This document shows, piece after piece, positions 22,243 through 34,566 of a stretch of 64,000 nucleotides of DNA; position 1 is the stretch's first letter, and each line of letters begins with the position of its first letter. The position numbers and the translations under genes are program-made. Below the pieces are notes generated by a model. That model was not told the DNA's origin. It was given only the letters and a program-made list of their open reading frames with translations, and ran no database searches. The stretch spans positions 124,001 to 188,000 of the forward strand of contig JAHLJZ010000004.1 of the NCBI GenBank assembly GCA_025602915.1, given 5' to 3'. The stretch comes from Paraphysoderma sedebokerense (lineage: Eukaryota > Blastocladiomycota > Physodermatomycetes > Physodermatales > Physodermataceae).

Positions 22243-23214
22243 TGCAATATTGAGGGACTGTGTGTGCTGGAAGCAGAGTGCTGAATGCAATGTGCTGAAT
22301 GTCAGCGATATCCTCTGGATGATGTGGAGTGTATTGGACGCAGAGGCAGCGAGAAGAAATTTAAATTAAAGCAAATTCCCTGGCTACCTTCACTGTTCTC
22401 CCCGCGGCCGAACGAACGCGACTCGCTCCGGCCCTGATATCAGCACAATGCACATTCAAGATGCAGAATTACAATGCAGCGACAACCCCCAGGGGACGAT
22501 GGGAGGGGCCCGAATGCCACACACAGACACTCCCAACAGCACACTGTGAATACGCTGATTCTGAGACTTAGGCCCGGCCTACGGTCGCCCTTCCACCCAC
22601 CGGCAGTTGTCTGTTGCAAATTTTCAATTTAAACAACTTCCGCGCATCCATTGTGTAAATCAAAATTGGCTTCCCCCCTTGCCAGATTCACAGAATGGCC
22701 GAAATCGCCCTCTCCAGCATCCGCCTGGTCAGAACACAATTCACCAATGTCTATCGGCTACATTTTTGCCCAACAAGAGCCTGAACAGTCCCTGAATTAC
22801 GGGCACAATCAGCTCCACCCACACTTAAAGACAACGTTAATATGTTGGATGTCGTTGACGCTTTACTCGCAATCTCGCCTACCAATCAATTTTCTATTTC
22901 TTTGACTTTATTAGTCTATGGAAAGTGAAACAAAAAGGAAACCCCGACACAAACGATTGGATCCTTATCTGATTATCTACATTTAAACTCAATAAACTAG
23001 ACTTCCAACAGCGGCGAAAAAAATTGTCCAATCAAATTGGGAAAATTCAAAACAACTCTCTTTCGTTATATTACCCATCATTTTATCTGAAATCAGAGTT
23101 GTCACATTGTAATCAATTTTCGGTTCTATGTGATATCAAGTTCGCCTGAAACATTTTTTATTTCATCCTCTTATTCAATTTGAACTTACAAAGCACAGCC
23201 CAAGCAGCATCGAA
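22243..23214. other. Intergenic: MedA upstream region and PPWD1 3' flank
   Basis: The MedA-proximal part (about 22380-22600) is GC-richer than its surroundings. No coding region is recognised; MedA genes often have long leaders, so part may be 5' UTR. Confidence 0.4.
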
Positions 23215-25946
23215 TCACCTAACTTCAATATTGATGATCTTAACATCTTCAAACGGTTTGTCATTCTTGTCAACCCGTTCGTTCTCAATCGCATGGACAA
23301 CATCAAATCCTCCAATCGCACGCCCAAAAATAGTATGCTTATTGTCTAACCACGGAGTCGGGACTGTCGTTATAAAAAATTGAGACCCATTGGTACCTGT
23401 ATTCATGAAATCATCTTGTAAGCTGCTTACTCTGGACTAAACACGACAGAAAATCACATCAATAGACAAAATTACCTGGGCCAGCATTAGCCATTGAAAC
23501 AGTGTACGGTCTATCATGTTTCAAGGCCTTTGTAAATTCATCTTCAAAATCATTACCCCAAATACTTTCACCACCAGTTCCATCACCCGACGGATCACCA
23601 GTTTGTATCATGAACCCCTTAATAACACGGTGAAATAAATGTCCATTGTAATAACCATTTTTACTATGCGTTACGAAATTTTCGACAGCTTTAGGTGCAT
23701 GTTCTGGGAACAGCTTGATGTGGATATCACCGGCCGTTGTGTGCATAATAGCCGAAGTACCAAGCGTCACTTTAACAGGGTTGGTCGCAGCAACCGTTTG
23801 TTCCTCTCGTGAAGGCTTCTCGTTGAACACATCTCTTCCCGTACTTGGGGCAGTAGAGTCCTCACTACATTTGAGAATCAGTCATTGAAGGCAAAAGGAA
23901 TAGCAGATATTATCAGAAACAACTTACAGTTCATCTGGACCTCGTCGACTGAATAGAAAGAATCGATTTCGCTTGTAAGCAGTACAAAATAAAGTGGGAT
24001 CTGTAGTTTCTGTCTCCTTGAAAGCCGGATTGTCTGACGCAGCCATTTCCTGTTTCGACAAATATTTCTTAGTATCGTCATTGAAATTGATCATCGCAAG
24101 GCAATACGTATAAATACCAATGTCACCACAGCCTTCTTTTTAGGCGCTCCTTGGTATAATGATACATTGAGAAATCGTTGCGTCTCGACTTTACCAATAA
24201 GTCGCACCACTTTGTTTGTATGTATGTTGACGACTGAGGTGGGGAAAATGGGTGAATATCATATTAATCACATTTGTCGACGGATGAAGTCTATAGGATA
24301 CCTTTGATTCCCAGAATAGTAGGGTACAAGACAAAATTGCTCGTTTCATCGAAAACTATTAAATAATAATATTATATGTCAGGTTTTGAGGGCATGATGA
24401 TACTCGCCTCAATAAAAATCAACATACTCGCATTCATATAAGCGGCCTGCGGTGACTTTTCTAATTCTCTTTCAACGGCGAGCCGCCTTCCAAACTCCAT
24501 ATCATCCAACTTGTAGATGGTAGTACCCGCCTAAAATTATCCATTAGTCAGCTTAGATACAATCGTGCAAGCAATCCAACTCCATACCTGCTGCATTTCG
24601 CTCACAATGCCTAGACTTTCATCATACTTTCGAATCAGTTTACCTGAAGCGAATTTGAAAATGCGAACCTGGCGATCTGAGATTCCGTATGTTACAAAGT
24701 ACTGACAATCGGGAGAAATTGCGAGACATGTGGGTTTCGATTTCGACTGTTAAAGTGCAAACCAGTTAGAATGTTTGAGAATTAATACAATTATGAAATA
24801 CAAGATTGTGCAACCTTTTTAAACTCGTACAGATCAGTATCAGATTTGAACTTCCATAATATTGTCTTTGGTAAATTGAAAGGTTCCTGTGGGCTCCAAT
24901 ATTCTATCATTCCTGAATCGTCAACAGATACAACCGTATTATAGGCTTGATTAAACTAAAATGTCGATCAGCACTATCAGACGTAGCGGTGAGACTGCTT
25001 ATGAACTGTTACACTCACTTTGATGATGATAACCGGGTGTGAATGAATGTCGGAGATAGTATGAAGAGGCGTTCCATCACCTCGGCCATCATAAATATGT
25101 ATGTTGCTAGATTCTGCGTCGGAACTATTGTGTTGGGGTTATGTCAATTCCGACAGTTCTCGATCAACGTAAAACAAAAGTTAAGATACAATACCAAGCA
25201 ACCAAACTTTGAGCCTTTCCAGATCGGTGAATCCAACATACTGCTTTCGGAATATAATCCAATTTCATGATGTTGATCATATCTAACAAGTACTAGTCAA
25301 TTTCCTGGCGTCACTCTCTAGAAAGAGCATTTCTTCAATGAACATACCAAAATTAATCACATCAAAGACCTTTAGATTCTTGTCAGGACTAATGGTAGCC
25401 AACAAATCGCCTTTAACAGATAGTGATACCCCCGTTACCGGCCCTACATAAATCCTGTTTTTTAGATCACACTAGGTCTGACGACGTAAATCTCCAATTT
25501 TATAGTCAACTAACCAAGATGGGCTTTAAAGTGTTTAACAAATTCGATTCCCTTTTCTGTCTTTTTCCAAAATTTTAAATGACCATCTAAAGATGTGGTT
25601 ATGACGAAATCGGTTCTAACAAGAAAACCACAAGATTCAGTACTTAATATCAAACGATTGTGAATGTAAACAACAAGCAATAGAAACACCGCTTACTTTG
25701 ACACACAAACATGACTTAGAACGTCTCTGTGCATAAAACTTCTTTCGTACATATCAGTCGAAGGTAAATTATCTAGATACAATTTTTCATGTGGAAGGAC
25801 TGCGAAAACATTATGGCAGTTTTAGTCGATCCTGCAATCTCAAGAGAGGTCAACGACAAGACGGCCTAACCTTTCCGTTTCTTGCGGGGAGGTTCCGGAT
25901 TAGAGTCCGGCATAGGCGGCATGGGACCAACATCATCGTCAGACAT
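23215..25946 (-). CDS. PPWD1: PPWD1: WD40 repeat plus cyclophilin prolyl isomerase
   Basis: Fourteen exons join in phase to about 611 residues (human 646): 25946-25871, 25799-25697, 25615-25515, 25443-25348, 25282-25195, 25124-25019, 24955-24815, 24746-24588, 24530-24428, 24355-24302, 24233-24118, 24049-23928, 23864-23476, 23396-23215. An acidic start and a nuclear-type basic patch (PPRKKRK) precede WD40 repeats (about residues 30-380; [35 protein letters not shown]). The cyclophilin domain is about 450-611, with active-site [19 protein letters not shown] and [11 protein letters not shown] retained, so isomerase activity is likely. PPWD1 belongs to the catalytically active (C) spliceosome. 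Its fourteen exons make it, with Prp16, among the most intron-rich genes here. Confidence 0.95.
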
Positions 25947-26506
25947 GTTTTAGGATTGATGATTCGATGCTTAATGTGTAAAAGTATGGGTAATGCGAAT
26001 GAAGGCCGTGGTAGTAGCTTGCGCGGGTTGCCGAATTTGCTGTGGGCTTCCTTCAATCGTCAGGGACCACAGACAAGCGCGGTCACCCACTCAAGCAGCG
26101 TCTCAAATTAGCAGCCGAAAATGTAGTGCACGGTATTTTCATTTTGGCCAAAAATCACAGCGGTCGGGGCTGTTGGCTGTCTTACGGTCCCACTTTCCAC
26201 ATGCATTGCATCCAGCGGCTGAGTTATGGTCAATCACCAAGACCGTTAACTAACCTTGTGTATAAGTCCGCTCATATTCCTGGTGAGTGCAAGGACCATC
26301 TATTCCCTCGTAAATGTGAGCCCTAGAATAAAAGAACATCGCTCAAAGAGATCTTTGTAGAGGAACACTCTAAATTGTCATGGTGCAGCATTGATGGTGC
26401 ATGGAGTCAACATCTGCCAGAGGATTAGCTTCAATCATCTTTTGTGGTGTCAATAAGCCGAGCTGTATTAGTGTATAATTATGGATAATATCATTCATAC
26501 TACAAT
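25947..26506. other. Intergenic between two minus-strand genes
   Basis: Upstream region of PPWD1 and 3' flank of mL38. Several short overlapping plus-strand frames show no motif. No gene is supported. Confidence 0.4.
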
Positions 26507-27928
26507 TTATAACCCCCAAATTCCTTTTAACGGATTAATTTTGATGCCATCGACATATTTCGGTTCATTCTGTCCTAGTATTTTCTCGTAGACGTGTTTA
26601 ACAGCTTCTACGCTTACTGTAGAATTCTTGACATATTTCGTTTTCCAAAAAGTCAAACCTCTTGGCGTTAAATTATGAGATTTTAACAGATCAGTAAAAT
26701 TGGATGGATATCTACTAGCCAAGGGCGACTGGTTCGATGACTGAGCAGGGGGGCTGATGGGAGCAGTTTGTGAGCAAGTCACAAGTACGATACGATGGGA
26801 CTTGGTGCCATATGCGGGATGAGGCGGAATATAAGGGTGGATCAAGAGCGGTGATTGCGCAGTGGCAGAAGTTGACGAATCTGGTGACGACGGAAGTGAA
26901 AGTGGCGCAGAACCTAGCGATGCCGATATCGGAATATTGGAGCTAAGGGTATTGTAATAAATAATCAGCATATTGACGACCTAAAAATGAGAATGAATCA
27001 TTTGTTCGCTTCAACTTACACTTGCCACAGTATAAGTTCGGTGAAAGAATCTTGGTCCTCACTAACTGCATCTAAATCGAGAAGAAACATGGTATATAAC
27101 TTTTTGTCGCCATGGAATGGCTGGATCCTGACATTTGGTACAGACAGGGTCTACATGTGCGAATAGGTTGGTTAAGATGAAAAGATCTGATAACAGAAAT
27201 TTGCATGACGGAACGAACTTACGTTTTCAGGTGCAATAAAAGATCCCTCGGTAATAGCTATATCAGAGGAGTCCTGTAATGAGACTCGAACATCTACATC
27301 AATGTTTTCCATATTTAACGGAAACAAATCATCAAAAATCATGCGTTGCTTCGCAAATTTTATCTGTTCACACAAATTTAACGAAAATCATGTTAGCTGT
27401 GCGGACAGTATAAAATAATAGAGATGGAAAATTACCAGTCGAGGAAGCTTCCGCAGAGTGAACTCCTGGTTCGCCATGTACTGGAACACCGGCAGGTTCA
27501 TGTCACCTATCGTCAGGGCAAATGGGTATCAGTCTTGAAGTCTTAACCCACCCACATGCAGGTCTACTTACCTTCTCCATTTCTAAATTTTCTCACATTT
27601 TCAATATCCTCCGACTCTAATTTTAGTTTTTCCGATTCGTATCGTTTAGAAGCTTGGTCGTTTTGATCTGGTTTCGCGGATTGCATGTAGGTTGATAACG
27701 CCGATAACCTATTTTGTTTGTCGGCTTGAATTATTTTAAGGGCTTCATTGTACAATGGTGACGGCGAGGTCTGTGGAGTTGTGTTTGTAGCAAGGTATCG
27801 TCGACACGACTATTTAAGAAAATAAACGGGTGAATTCTGAATTCGAATAGAAATAATGGCCATGAATGATATATACGTACTCGGTATACTCCGGCAGAGA
27901 TCAAGAATTTTAACCGTGACGCCGACAT
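26507..27928 (-). CDS. MRPL35: Mitochondrial large ribosomal subunit protein mL38 (yeast MRPL35)
   Basis: Six exons, 27928-27881, 27809-27572, 27506-27436, 27363-27223, 27150-27022 and 26980-26507, give about 366 residues, close to yeast MRPL35 (367). A basic, acid-poor N-terminus (MSASRLKFLISAGVYRS) looks like a mitochondrial presequence. Helical linkers lead to NLPVFQYMA and then a PEBP-like fold: VDVRVSL, EGSFIAPEN, LSVPNVRIQPFHGDKKLYTM, LDLDAVSEDQDSFTE, and IPPHPAYGTKSHRIVLV. The protein is part of the mitoribosome central protuberance. Exon 5 uses a GTGTAA donor, needed to keep phase. It is divergent from the dehydrogenase fusion with 287 bp between start codons. Confidence 0.9.
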
Positions 27929-28215
27929 TTCTAGTCGCAGACAATTCAAATATCCAGAACTCACTTGTCAATCGACAACCAATTTGGCACCTTTCGTCAA
28001 GAAGTTAGATCAGAACTTGTTTACTTGCTGTCACGTGTTTCTTGCTTCAGGACAACTTTATCTTATCGTCCAATCTTTATGAACCATACTTAAAATTCAT
28101 ACACCAAGAGGAAGGTGGAATTCCAGTTACGCTTATTTATAGCATAAACAACATCGACAGTTATAGAGTAGATATATAGTAATGTGCTCTTTTTAAAAGG
28201 TTATCGTGTCGTCGG

Positions 28216-30297
28216 ATGATTTGCGCCACTCAATCGCTCTTCTATCATTGCACCCGCCAGTTCACCAGATCTGCCAGGACAGCTTCTATATCCACATCCG
28301 CTTTATCGAACTTAAATATTGCTTCAGGCCCTCGTAGCACCTTCTGCAGGAGTCGACCGTTCGCTTCTCCTCACGGCCCGTCCGCAAAGGCAATCTCCAC
28401 GAAATCTGCGAAAGGCAACTCCACAGTCACACTTGATCAAGTTGAGGCCAGTCAACTATTATTGCGTCATCTTGACTTCATTCGCTCCTCAAAACGCGAC
28501 CACAACCACGCCGAATTATCTCTTCTCGTCCATCTCAAACACCCCTCTATCCCGCAACTCTACACTCAACCCTCGCACACCATGTCTTCCGCTATGATCG
28601 ATGAAGTCGCAGCTCTCCTCCCCACAGTCTCCGTTTTCAAGCGCCTTTCAAAGCCCCAAGTCTTAGAGCTGGCCGCCCTCTTCGACCCTATTAAAATCCA
28701 GGACGGTGAAGTATTGATTGTTAAGGGACGCAAGAACGACATGTTCATAATTATTGCCGATGGTGAATTAGAGCTCTACACTCATGGGACTCGGGAAGGT
28801 GTGTTAAAAGCAAAAGACTATTTCGGCCTCCAGGATTTGGTATGTTTAATATATGAGTTTATTTATTAAATCTCCGAATTAATTTGCCTTTTTCAATGCA
28901 GTTCATCGACAGAAGTGCACCTATCAATGTAGTTGCAAAACGACAGACGACATTTTATGCTTTGCGAAAAGAAAGTTTTCAGAAGTTCCTGCAGTCGAAA
29001 CCGGATCTTGCCATTCCTTTACTTTCTTCAGTTGTTCAGTCCATCGAGGACAGTAAAGTTTCTGCTTACTTCGATGGATCAACAAAAGAATCGCCCCTTT
29101 CAAAGGTGGTAGTTCGAATGTTTGACACAAAACCATATCAACAGAAGTTCTTCGTCGAACAAAACAGCAAACTCGGATTAAATTATCAAATCGAATTTTT
29201 GAAAGAAAAATTGACTTCAGATACTGCACATTTGGCTTCCGGCGCTTCTGTTGTCTGTGTTTTCGTTCACGATTCTGTCGACAAAGATGTTGCGAAGATT
29301 TTGAAGGAGCAAAATGTCCAATTGGTAGCTTATCGATGTGCTGGATTTGATACCTGTGATGTGCCGACTTGTGACAATATGGGATTAAGCGTTGTTCGTG
29401 TTCCCGGTTATTCACCGAATGCTATTGCCGAACACGCAGTTGCTATGATGCTCGCATTGAACCGAAAGCTCATGCTAGCCAATTCAAGAGTTCGCACTGG
29501 AGACTTCTCGCTTGATGGACTTGTTGGATTCGACATGAAGGGAAAAACAGTGGGTGTAGTAAGTTGCATAGCTTTGTCTGGATTATTAATGCTTCAAACC
29601 TGTTTCTCACCGGGTTCCTCGATATAGATCGGTACCGGAAAAATTGGGTTTTGCCTTGTTCAGATTCTTCTTGGATTCGGCTGTCGTGTTCTATGTTACG
29701 ATATTTACAAGAACGCGGAACTACTCAAAAATCCTGCCATCGCTTATGTTGACCTTGATCAAATATTCAGTGAATCGCACATTATCTCTCTGCACGCTCC
29801 CTTGACACCTGAGACTCAGCACATGATTAATGAAAAGAATCTTGCTAAGATGCGGGAAGGAGTCATGTTGATTAATACTTCAAGAGGGGGTTTGGTTGAC
29901 ACTAAAGTCTTGATCGAAGCTTTGAAGAATGGAAAAGTCGGCAGTTGTGGCTTAGACGTGGTGGAGGGTGAAAATGATTACTTCTACGAAGATGTTAGCG
30001 AGGAACCAATGAGGGTATGTCCGATTTTCATGGTTTCAGCAGCGCTTACCGTCGGTGCCTCCAGAATCTAACATATTCATTTCTTAACAGAACGACTTAA
30101 TTGGGCGTCTGATGTCCTTCAATAATGTGTTAATCACGGCTCATCAAGCCTACTTGACGCGTGAAGCGTTGACCGAAATTGCAGTCATAACTTTGAAAAA
30201 TATTGAAGAGTTCCAGCAAGGTAAAAAAAGGCTGAAGCAACTTAGAAATTCTGTAAATCAAGTATATCCGGCTGGGGATCAAACTAAAGGTAACTAA
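28216..30297 (+). CDS. Cyclic-nucleotide-binding-like domain fused to a D-2-hydroxyacid (D-lactate-type) dehydrogenase
   Basis: Four exons, 28216-28839, 28902-29558, 29628-30014 and 30091-30297, give about 624 residues. Residues 1-120 are rich in Ser/Arg/Thr and resemble a mitochondrial presequence plus linker. Residues about 128-275 form a CNB/CRP-like beta-roll: VFKRLSKPQVLELAALFDP, GDGE-like DGEVLIVKG, DMFIIIADGELELY, DYFGLQDLFIDRSAP. The usual phosphate-cassette Glu (FGE) is replaced (FGLQ), while the Arg (DRSA) remains. Residues about 276-610 are an LdhA-type dehydrogenase with GTGKIG and a following Asp (NAD preference), LHAPLTPETQHMIN, the catalytic Arg in NTSRGGLVDT, a Glu in DVVEGEND and the His in LITAHQAYLT. 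A second ATG (codon 123, position 28582) in CACCATG context could give a form without the presequence. The join is inside exon 2, so the fusion is not a splicing artefact. Confidence 0.88.
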
Positions 30298-30522
30298 TAG
30301 ATGGCATATCCAATAAAAATAGTGTAATATCAAATGAGTAAATATATGTAATATGTTTATGTCCTGCAATAAATGGAATAGATAACTTGCGTGGTTGTGC
30401 GGAAAAACGCGAACTTTCAAACGGATCTTCATGAATTCTCTCTCTCTCCGAGATCCCTCCATCTTTTAAATCAATCCGCGAATCATAGTACATACGCTGT
30501 GTAACATTTGGGACCAAAACCG

Positions 30523-32948
30523 ATGAGCAAACCAAATTCAAAATCAGTTCACGAATTGGTCAGAAAGGGATTGCCTTTCCTTCCGGGGTTCACGTTCAAT
30601 TTTGAAGAGGTAATATGCCTATCTCACAATCTGACAAATTGCATCATCTTCGTTGCGGAAAATGAGATTCAATATGAATTTCCGGTCCATCAACTAACCT
30701 GTACATTTCTTCCTGTTTAATTGATAATGATAGCGTCCCAACCATCGAAAATCTCATGCGTTTGAATATCGCAAGGGAACCCAAGTGTTTCAAGAAGAGA
30801 AACCAGGCATTGGTATGTTAAGCGCAATCCCAATCACATTATTTCTGGCTCTCTATTTCCTGTAGTATATTCTATTGTTGTAATCGCTGTAGTCTCTATT
30901 CTTGCAGTCGTCTAACATCAATTCTGCCCATCATATTCTCATTGAATTATGAATTATCACTTAATAAAAAGGTGGAGTGAAACTTCCCAGTCAAAGCCAA
31001 GCCGATACTCTGTTGGATTCAGACCCGAAGTCCTCGATCGCACCTCCTGGTCAACCGATATGGATAGCCTTCGATCGGCAAGTCTTGAGATTTTATGCTT
31101 ACTTCCAAGAAGCAGTTCAAGAGAGACGGGAAGAACGGTATAGAGTTCGAAAGTAAGTCTTGATTATAATTTGATGCATGAAGAATTAATATGAGATATT
31201 CACCGACAGGGTTGAAATATATATTAACTTTTAATTTTTCTTGGTCGAACAGAGTTAGCATCTTGTTCTACCTCGAAGATGACACGATTCATGTAATTGA
31301 ACCTCGTAGCCAAAACAGCGGTATCCCTCAAGGTCAGTTAATATTTCTTTAGTAACAACGATTCTTTGTACCTGGTGTTTAATTAACGATGGAAATCCTT
31401 TGGGTATTTCTTATCGCTGAGTAGGCACTCTTATTCGTCGACATCGCATACCTGCCGTTGTTACAGAATTGCCTAGCAAACGATTTTTCGGCCTGAAGGA
31501 TTTCAATGTTGGAAACGAAATAACATTTTACGGCAAAACTTTCAAAATTGTCGGATGTGATGGTTTTACCAGGGTTAGTTTCTTGCTTGATTGTTCTCTT
31601 GAATTTAACACTCGTGTACGTTTGCTGACACGACATAAATTATGCATCGCAGGAATTTCTAAACAAAATTGGTACACATGTACCATTGAACAGTGACTAT
31701 CCGGATGATCCGTACGAAATCCATCGTAACGAGATGCTCTCCCGTATGCGACCGACCCGCCCGGCAGTCCCAAAGCTGTCGCTAAAAAAGTTCCTCGAGA
31801 ACGATCGTAAAGTTCTACGATTCTATTGCGTTTGGGATGACACTAATTCCGCCTTTGGAGAAACTCGCCAATTAATTCTGCACTATTTCTTGGCCGACGA
31901 CACAATTGAAATAAGAGAACACATCCCGGCGAACTCGGGTAGAGATGGCGCGACTAACTTTCTAAAGAGATGCAAGCTGCCAAAAAAGTTGCGAGCAAGC
32001 AATGCCAATTCAGGAACTGGCAGCGATACGGATGACTATTATACTGATCGAGATTTGATGATTGGTGCAATAATGACTGTTTATGGCAGACATGTGTTGA
32101 TCTGCGACTGTGATGAATTTACAAAAGAATACTATAAAGAACGTAAGTTATCCCTCAATTATTCGGTACCGGTTACACTCGCCTTATCTCTTTATTTTAA
32201 CATGTCCTTCCCTCATGACTAGGTTATGAAATAGATGACTTCGAACCGATTCTTTACTCACAATTATCGGCCGATGCGTCAGGCCAGTCCATTCAACTAT
32301 CAGCCCCTCAGTCTGCCCCATCCCTACCCCCGCATAACGGCATCGGATCAGAAGAGGATTCATTGAATTCATGCACCAATCTTATTCCTAAACCACCCAG
32401 AAAAGATTTTAAGAAATTTATGCAGTACGATAGTATGGTTTTAAGATATGCCGGAATCTTAAATACCAACAATGCAGCCGATAAAGACAGAAAGTTTGTA
32501 ATTACATATTACCTTGCTGATGATACCATTCAGATATTTGAGCCGCACCAGAAAAATTCGGTTTGTGAATTTGTACTTTCACCGGGTGCCTCGTATAACT
32601 TCATTTCTAAATTTCTAAGACTTGATCACTTGTAATGAACAGGGCATACTAAGTGGGAAATTCCTCGAGCGATCAAAAGTTAAAGTACCCAAAGGAACAG
32701 ACCACTACACCACCAAGGACTTTTATATTGGTGCGCAATTGATGTTTTCTGCGCATCCTTTTATTATCGTCGGCGCCGATGAATACGCGATTAAGTATAT
32801 GGATAGCCACCCGAATGAATTTCCAAATCATCATAGAGAACATAAGCATTTGGATAAAGACGGGAAGAAGGTTCGATTTGAAGATAAAACGGATGATGAG
32901 GCGAACGTCAATGGAACTAGTCAAAGAACTGCCGGATTTGTTCTTTAA
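30523..32948 (+). CDS. EFHC1: EFHC1/Rib72-like ciliary protein with three DM10 domains
   Basis: Eight exons, 30523-30609, 30734-30812, 30972-31152, 31253-31332, 31425-31573, 31653-32142, 32223-32560 and 32643-32948, give about 569 residues. The N-terminal LPFLPGFTF is a family hallmark. Three DM10 units follow: about residues 85-190 (VLRFYAYFQEAVQE, GKTFKIVGCDGFTR), 230-355 (VLRFYCVWDDTNSAFGETR, GRHVLICDCDEFTKEYYKE) and 405-525 (VLRYAGILNTNNAADKDRKF, FIIVGADEYAIKYMDS). Animal EFHC1 ends in EF-hands; here only a ~45-residue charged tail remains, so those are absent. EFHC1/Rib72 proteins are inner proteins of axonemal doublet microtubules, so a motile flagellum is implied. Confidence 0.93.
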
Positions 32949-33264
32949 TTGAAGGGATAGGCTGTCGTATTTGATCGGCTGAATGGAGCAGAAATTGAAT
33001 GTTTTCCTCAGTCGTCATTTTAGGAGGCGATATAGTCCGCAGAATCCCATAGTTTTACGAAGGCGCATCGGTATAACTTGTAGCGTTGCCATTTAAAGTT
33101 TTTGTACGCGAAATATTTAATAAAGAGATGTAATCTAATTATGAATACAGACTGCAAACCTAGCTGTTATCACACTAGGATACATAAAACAAGGTATAGC
33201 TGTCTATCTTCAGATATCAATCCTTGTCCACCGGTATTCTTCCTCTTTTCAACCTGCCACCATG
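32949..33264. other. Intergenic between convergent genes
   Basis: Shared 3' flank of the EFHC1-like and MVD genes. No gene seen. Confidence 0.4.
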
Positions 33265-34566
33265 TTACGCTTTCTGGCTAACAACATTTTTCGGCATTCC
33301 GTCACTGTTCAACAGACTGTCATTTCCGTTGCCAACTTGCAAGACCCTTGGTCCATCACCCACTTTGACGTGCAAAATCGATTTCACACTGCCATGCTCA
33401 AACGGCTTTAATTTAGTCTTCATTTTCTCCACAACGTCAGTCGTACCGGTATAGTCATTGTTTCCTTCCATAGCGCCGTATGGATCTTTAAAGAATGCTT
33501 GATCATCTTGGTCTTTACTATGAGGGAAATAATGTTTAACCAAGGATAAGAGATCTCTGATATACTTTTTCGGAGCATAAATGACAGCATTTGGGCCTGC
33601 ATCATAAGTGTATGCGGCCTTAAATTTCTGCTTCTGATTTCCGTTTTGTTGGGTTTGATCGTCATAATCAAAGTTATTGTAATCAGTAATCAACTGAATG
33701 ATACCTTTACTGACATCATTCATGTAGAAAATTGGCGGAAAAGTGTCGAGGCAAATAGCATGGAACTGGTTCGAATCTTTCATTGTGAGTTCCGCAAAGG
33801 TATCGAAATCTCTTTGCTTGATAGCTTTAATCATTTGGTTCATCCGTTCCGGAACAACATTCTGAATACGATGCTGCACAAGTGGTGAAGTCTCGATTGT
33901 AGTTTGCATTCCTGATGTAGACGATACACCTTTCTTGCCATCGTGAACTACCAAAATAAGTGCTTCTATTTCAGGCCAGTAGGATTCAGGAGCAACTTGA
34001 ACAGCTTGAGAATCTGATCCGTCGGCTTCGATGCCCATTTCCCAAGCGACAAATCCACCAAACAGCGAGCGACAGGCTGAACCGGATCCGAGTCTTGCAA
34101 GTTTGGAAAGTTCGGTCGGAGATAGCGGAAGTTTGTAAAGATTTGCAAGCGTGAAAACTAGACATGCGTAGCCCGAGGCAGATGAAGCGAGGCCCGCAGC
34201 TGTCGGAAAGTTGTTTTCGGAACAAATGTGAAGAGGATAAGAAGATAATGGTTCGAGTGAAGACGAAAATTCTTTTTCAAGTTTCTGCCGAAGAGAGCGA
34301 AGAGTGGAAATACAAGTGACAAGACGAGGGTTTGGTTTGATCGATTCTTCGATTCCATTGAGCCATAATCTATCGGATGTAAACGACTGAGACGCACGAA
34401 TTGTTGTTCGGGAATGGAGAATGTCTTGCGATAGCGTAGCGGAGAGAGAAGAGTTTGTCGGCAATAACAATTTAGTATCTCTCTTTCCCCAATACTTAAT
34501 GACTGCGATATTGACGGGGGCCGAGCAAGTCACTTCGTGAATTACGTCCGATTGAGTGGAAGGCAT
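33265..34566 (-). CDS. MVD1: Diphosphomevalonate decarboxylase
   Basis: A single uninterrupted frame of 433 residues (yeast 396). The enzyme makes isopentenyl diphosphate by ATP-dependent decarboxylation of mevalonate diphosphate, the last step of the mevalonate pathway to sterols and prenyl groups. The GHMP-kinase-fold landmarks are APVNIAVIKYWGKRD at the start, NFPTAAGLASSASGYACLVF (phosphate-binding loop), LARLGSGSACRSLFGGFVAW and the catalytic Asp in YTYDAGPNAV. It is intronless in a neighbourhood of multi-exon genes. The extra length is a Gln/Asn-rich insert (YDDQTQQNGNQKQK) and a longer C-terminus. Confidence 0.96.
   Translation of the reverse strand: MPSTQSDVIHEVTCSAPVNIAVIKYWGKRDTKLLLPTNSSLSATLSQDILHSRTTIRASQSFTSDRLWLNGIEESIKPNPRLVTCISTLRSLRQKLEKEFSSSLEPLSSYPLHICSENNFPTAAGLASSASGYACLVFTLANLYKLPLSPTELSKLARLGSGSACRSLFGGFVAWEMGIEADGSDSQAVQVAPESYWPEIEALILVVHDGKKGVSSTSGMQTTIETSPLVQHRIQNVVPERMNQMIKAIKQRDFDTFAELTMKDSNQFHAICLDTFPPIFYMNDVSKGIIQLITDYNNFDYDDQTQQNGNQKQKFKAAYTYDAGPNAVIYAPKKYIRDLLSLVKHYFPHSKDQDDQAFFKDPYGAMEGNNDYTGTTDVVEKMKTKLKPFEHGSVKSILHVKVGDGPRVLQVGNGNDSLLNSDGMPKNVVSQKA

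Noticed and set aside
22607-22905. Short overlapping plus-strand frames upstream of MedA
   Set aside because: No motif, and the two frames overlap one another; more likely leader or promoter DNA.
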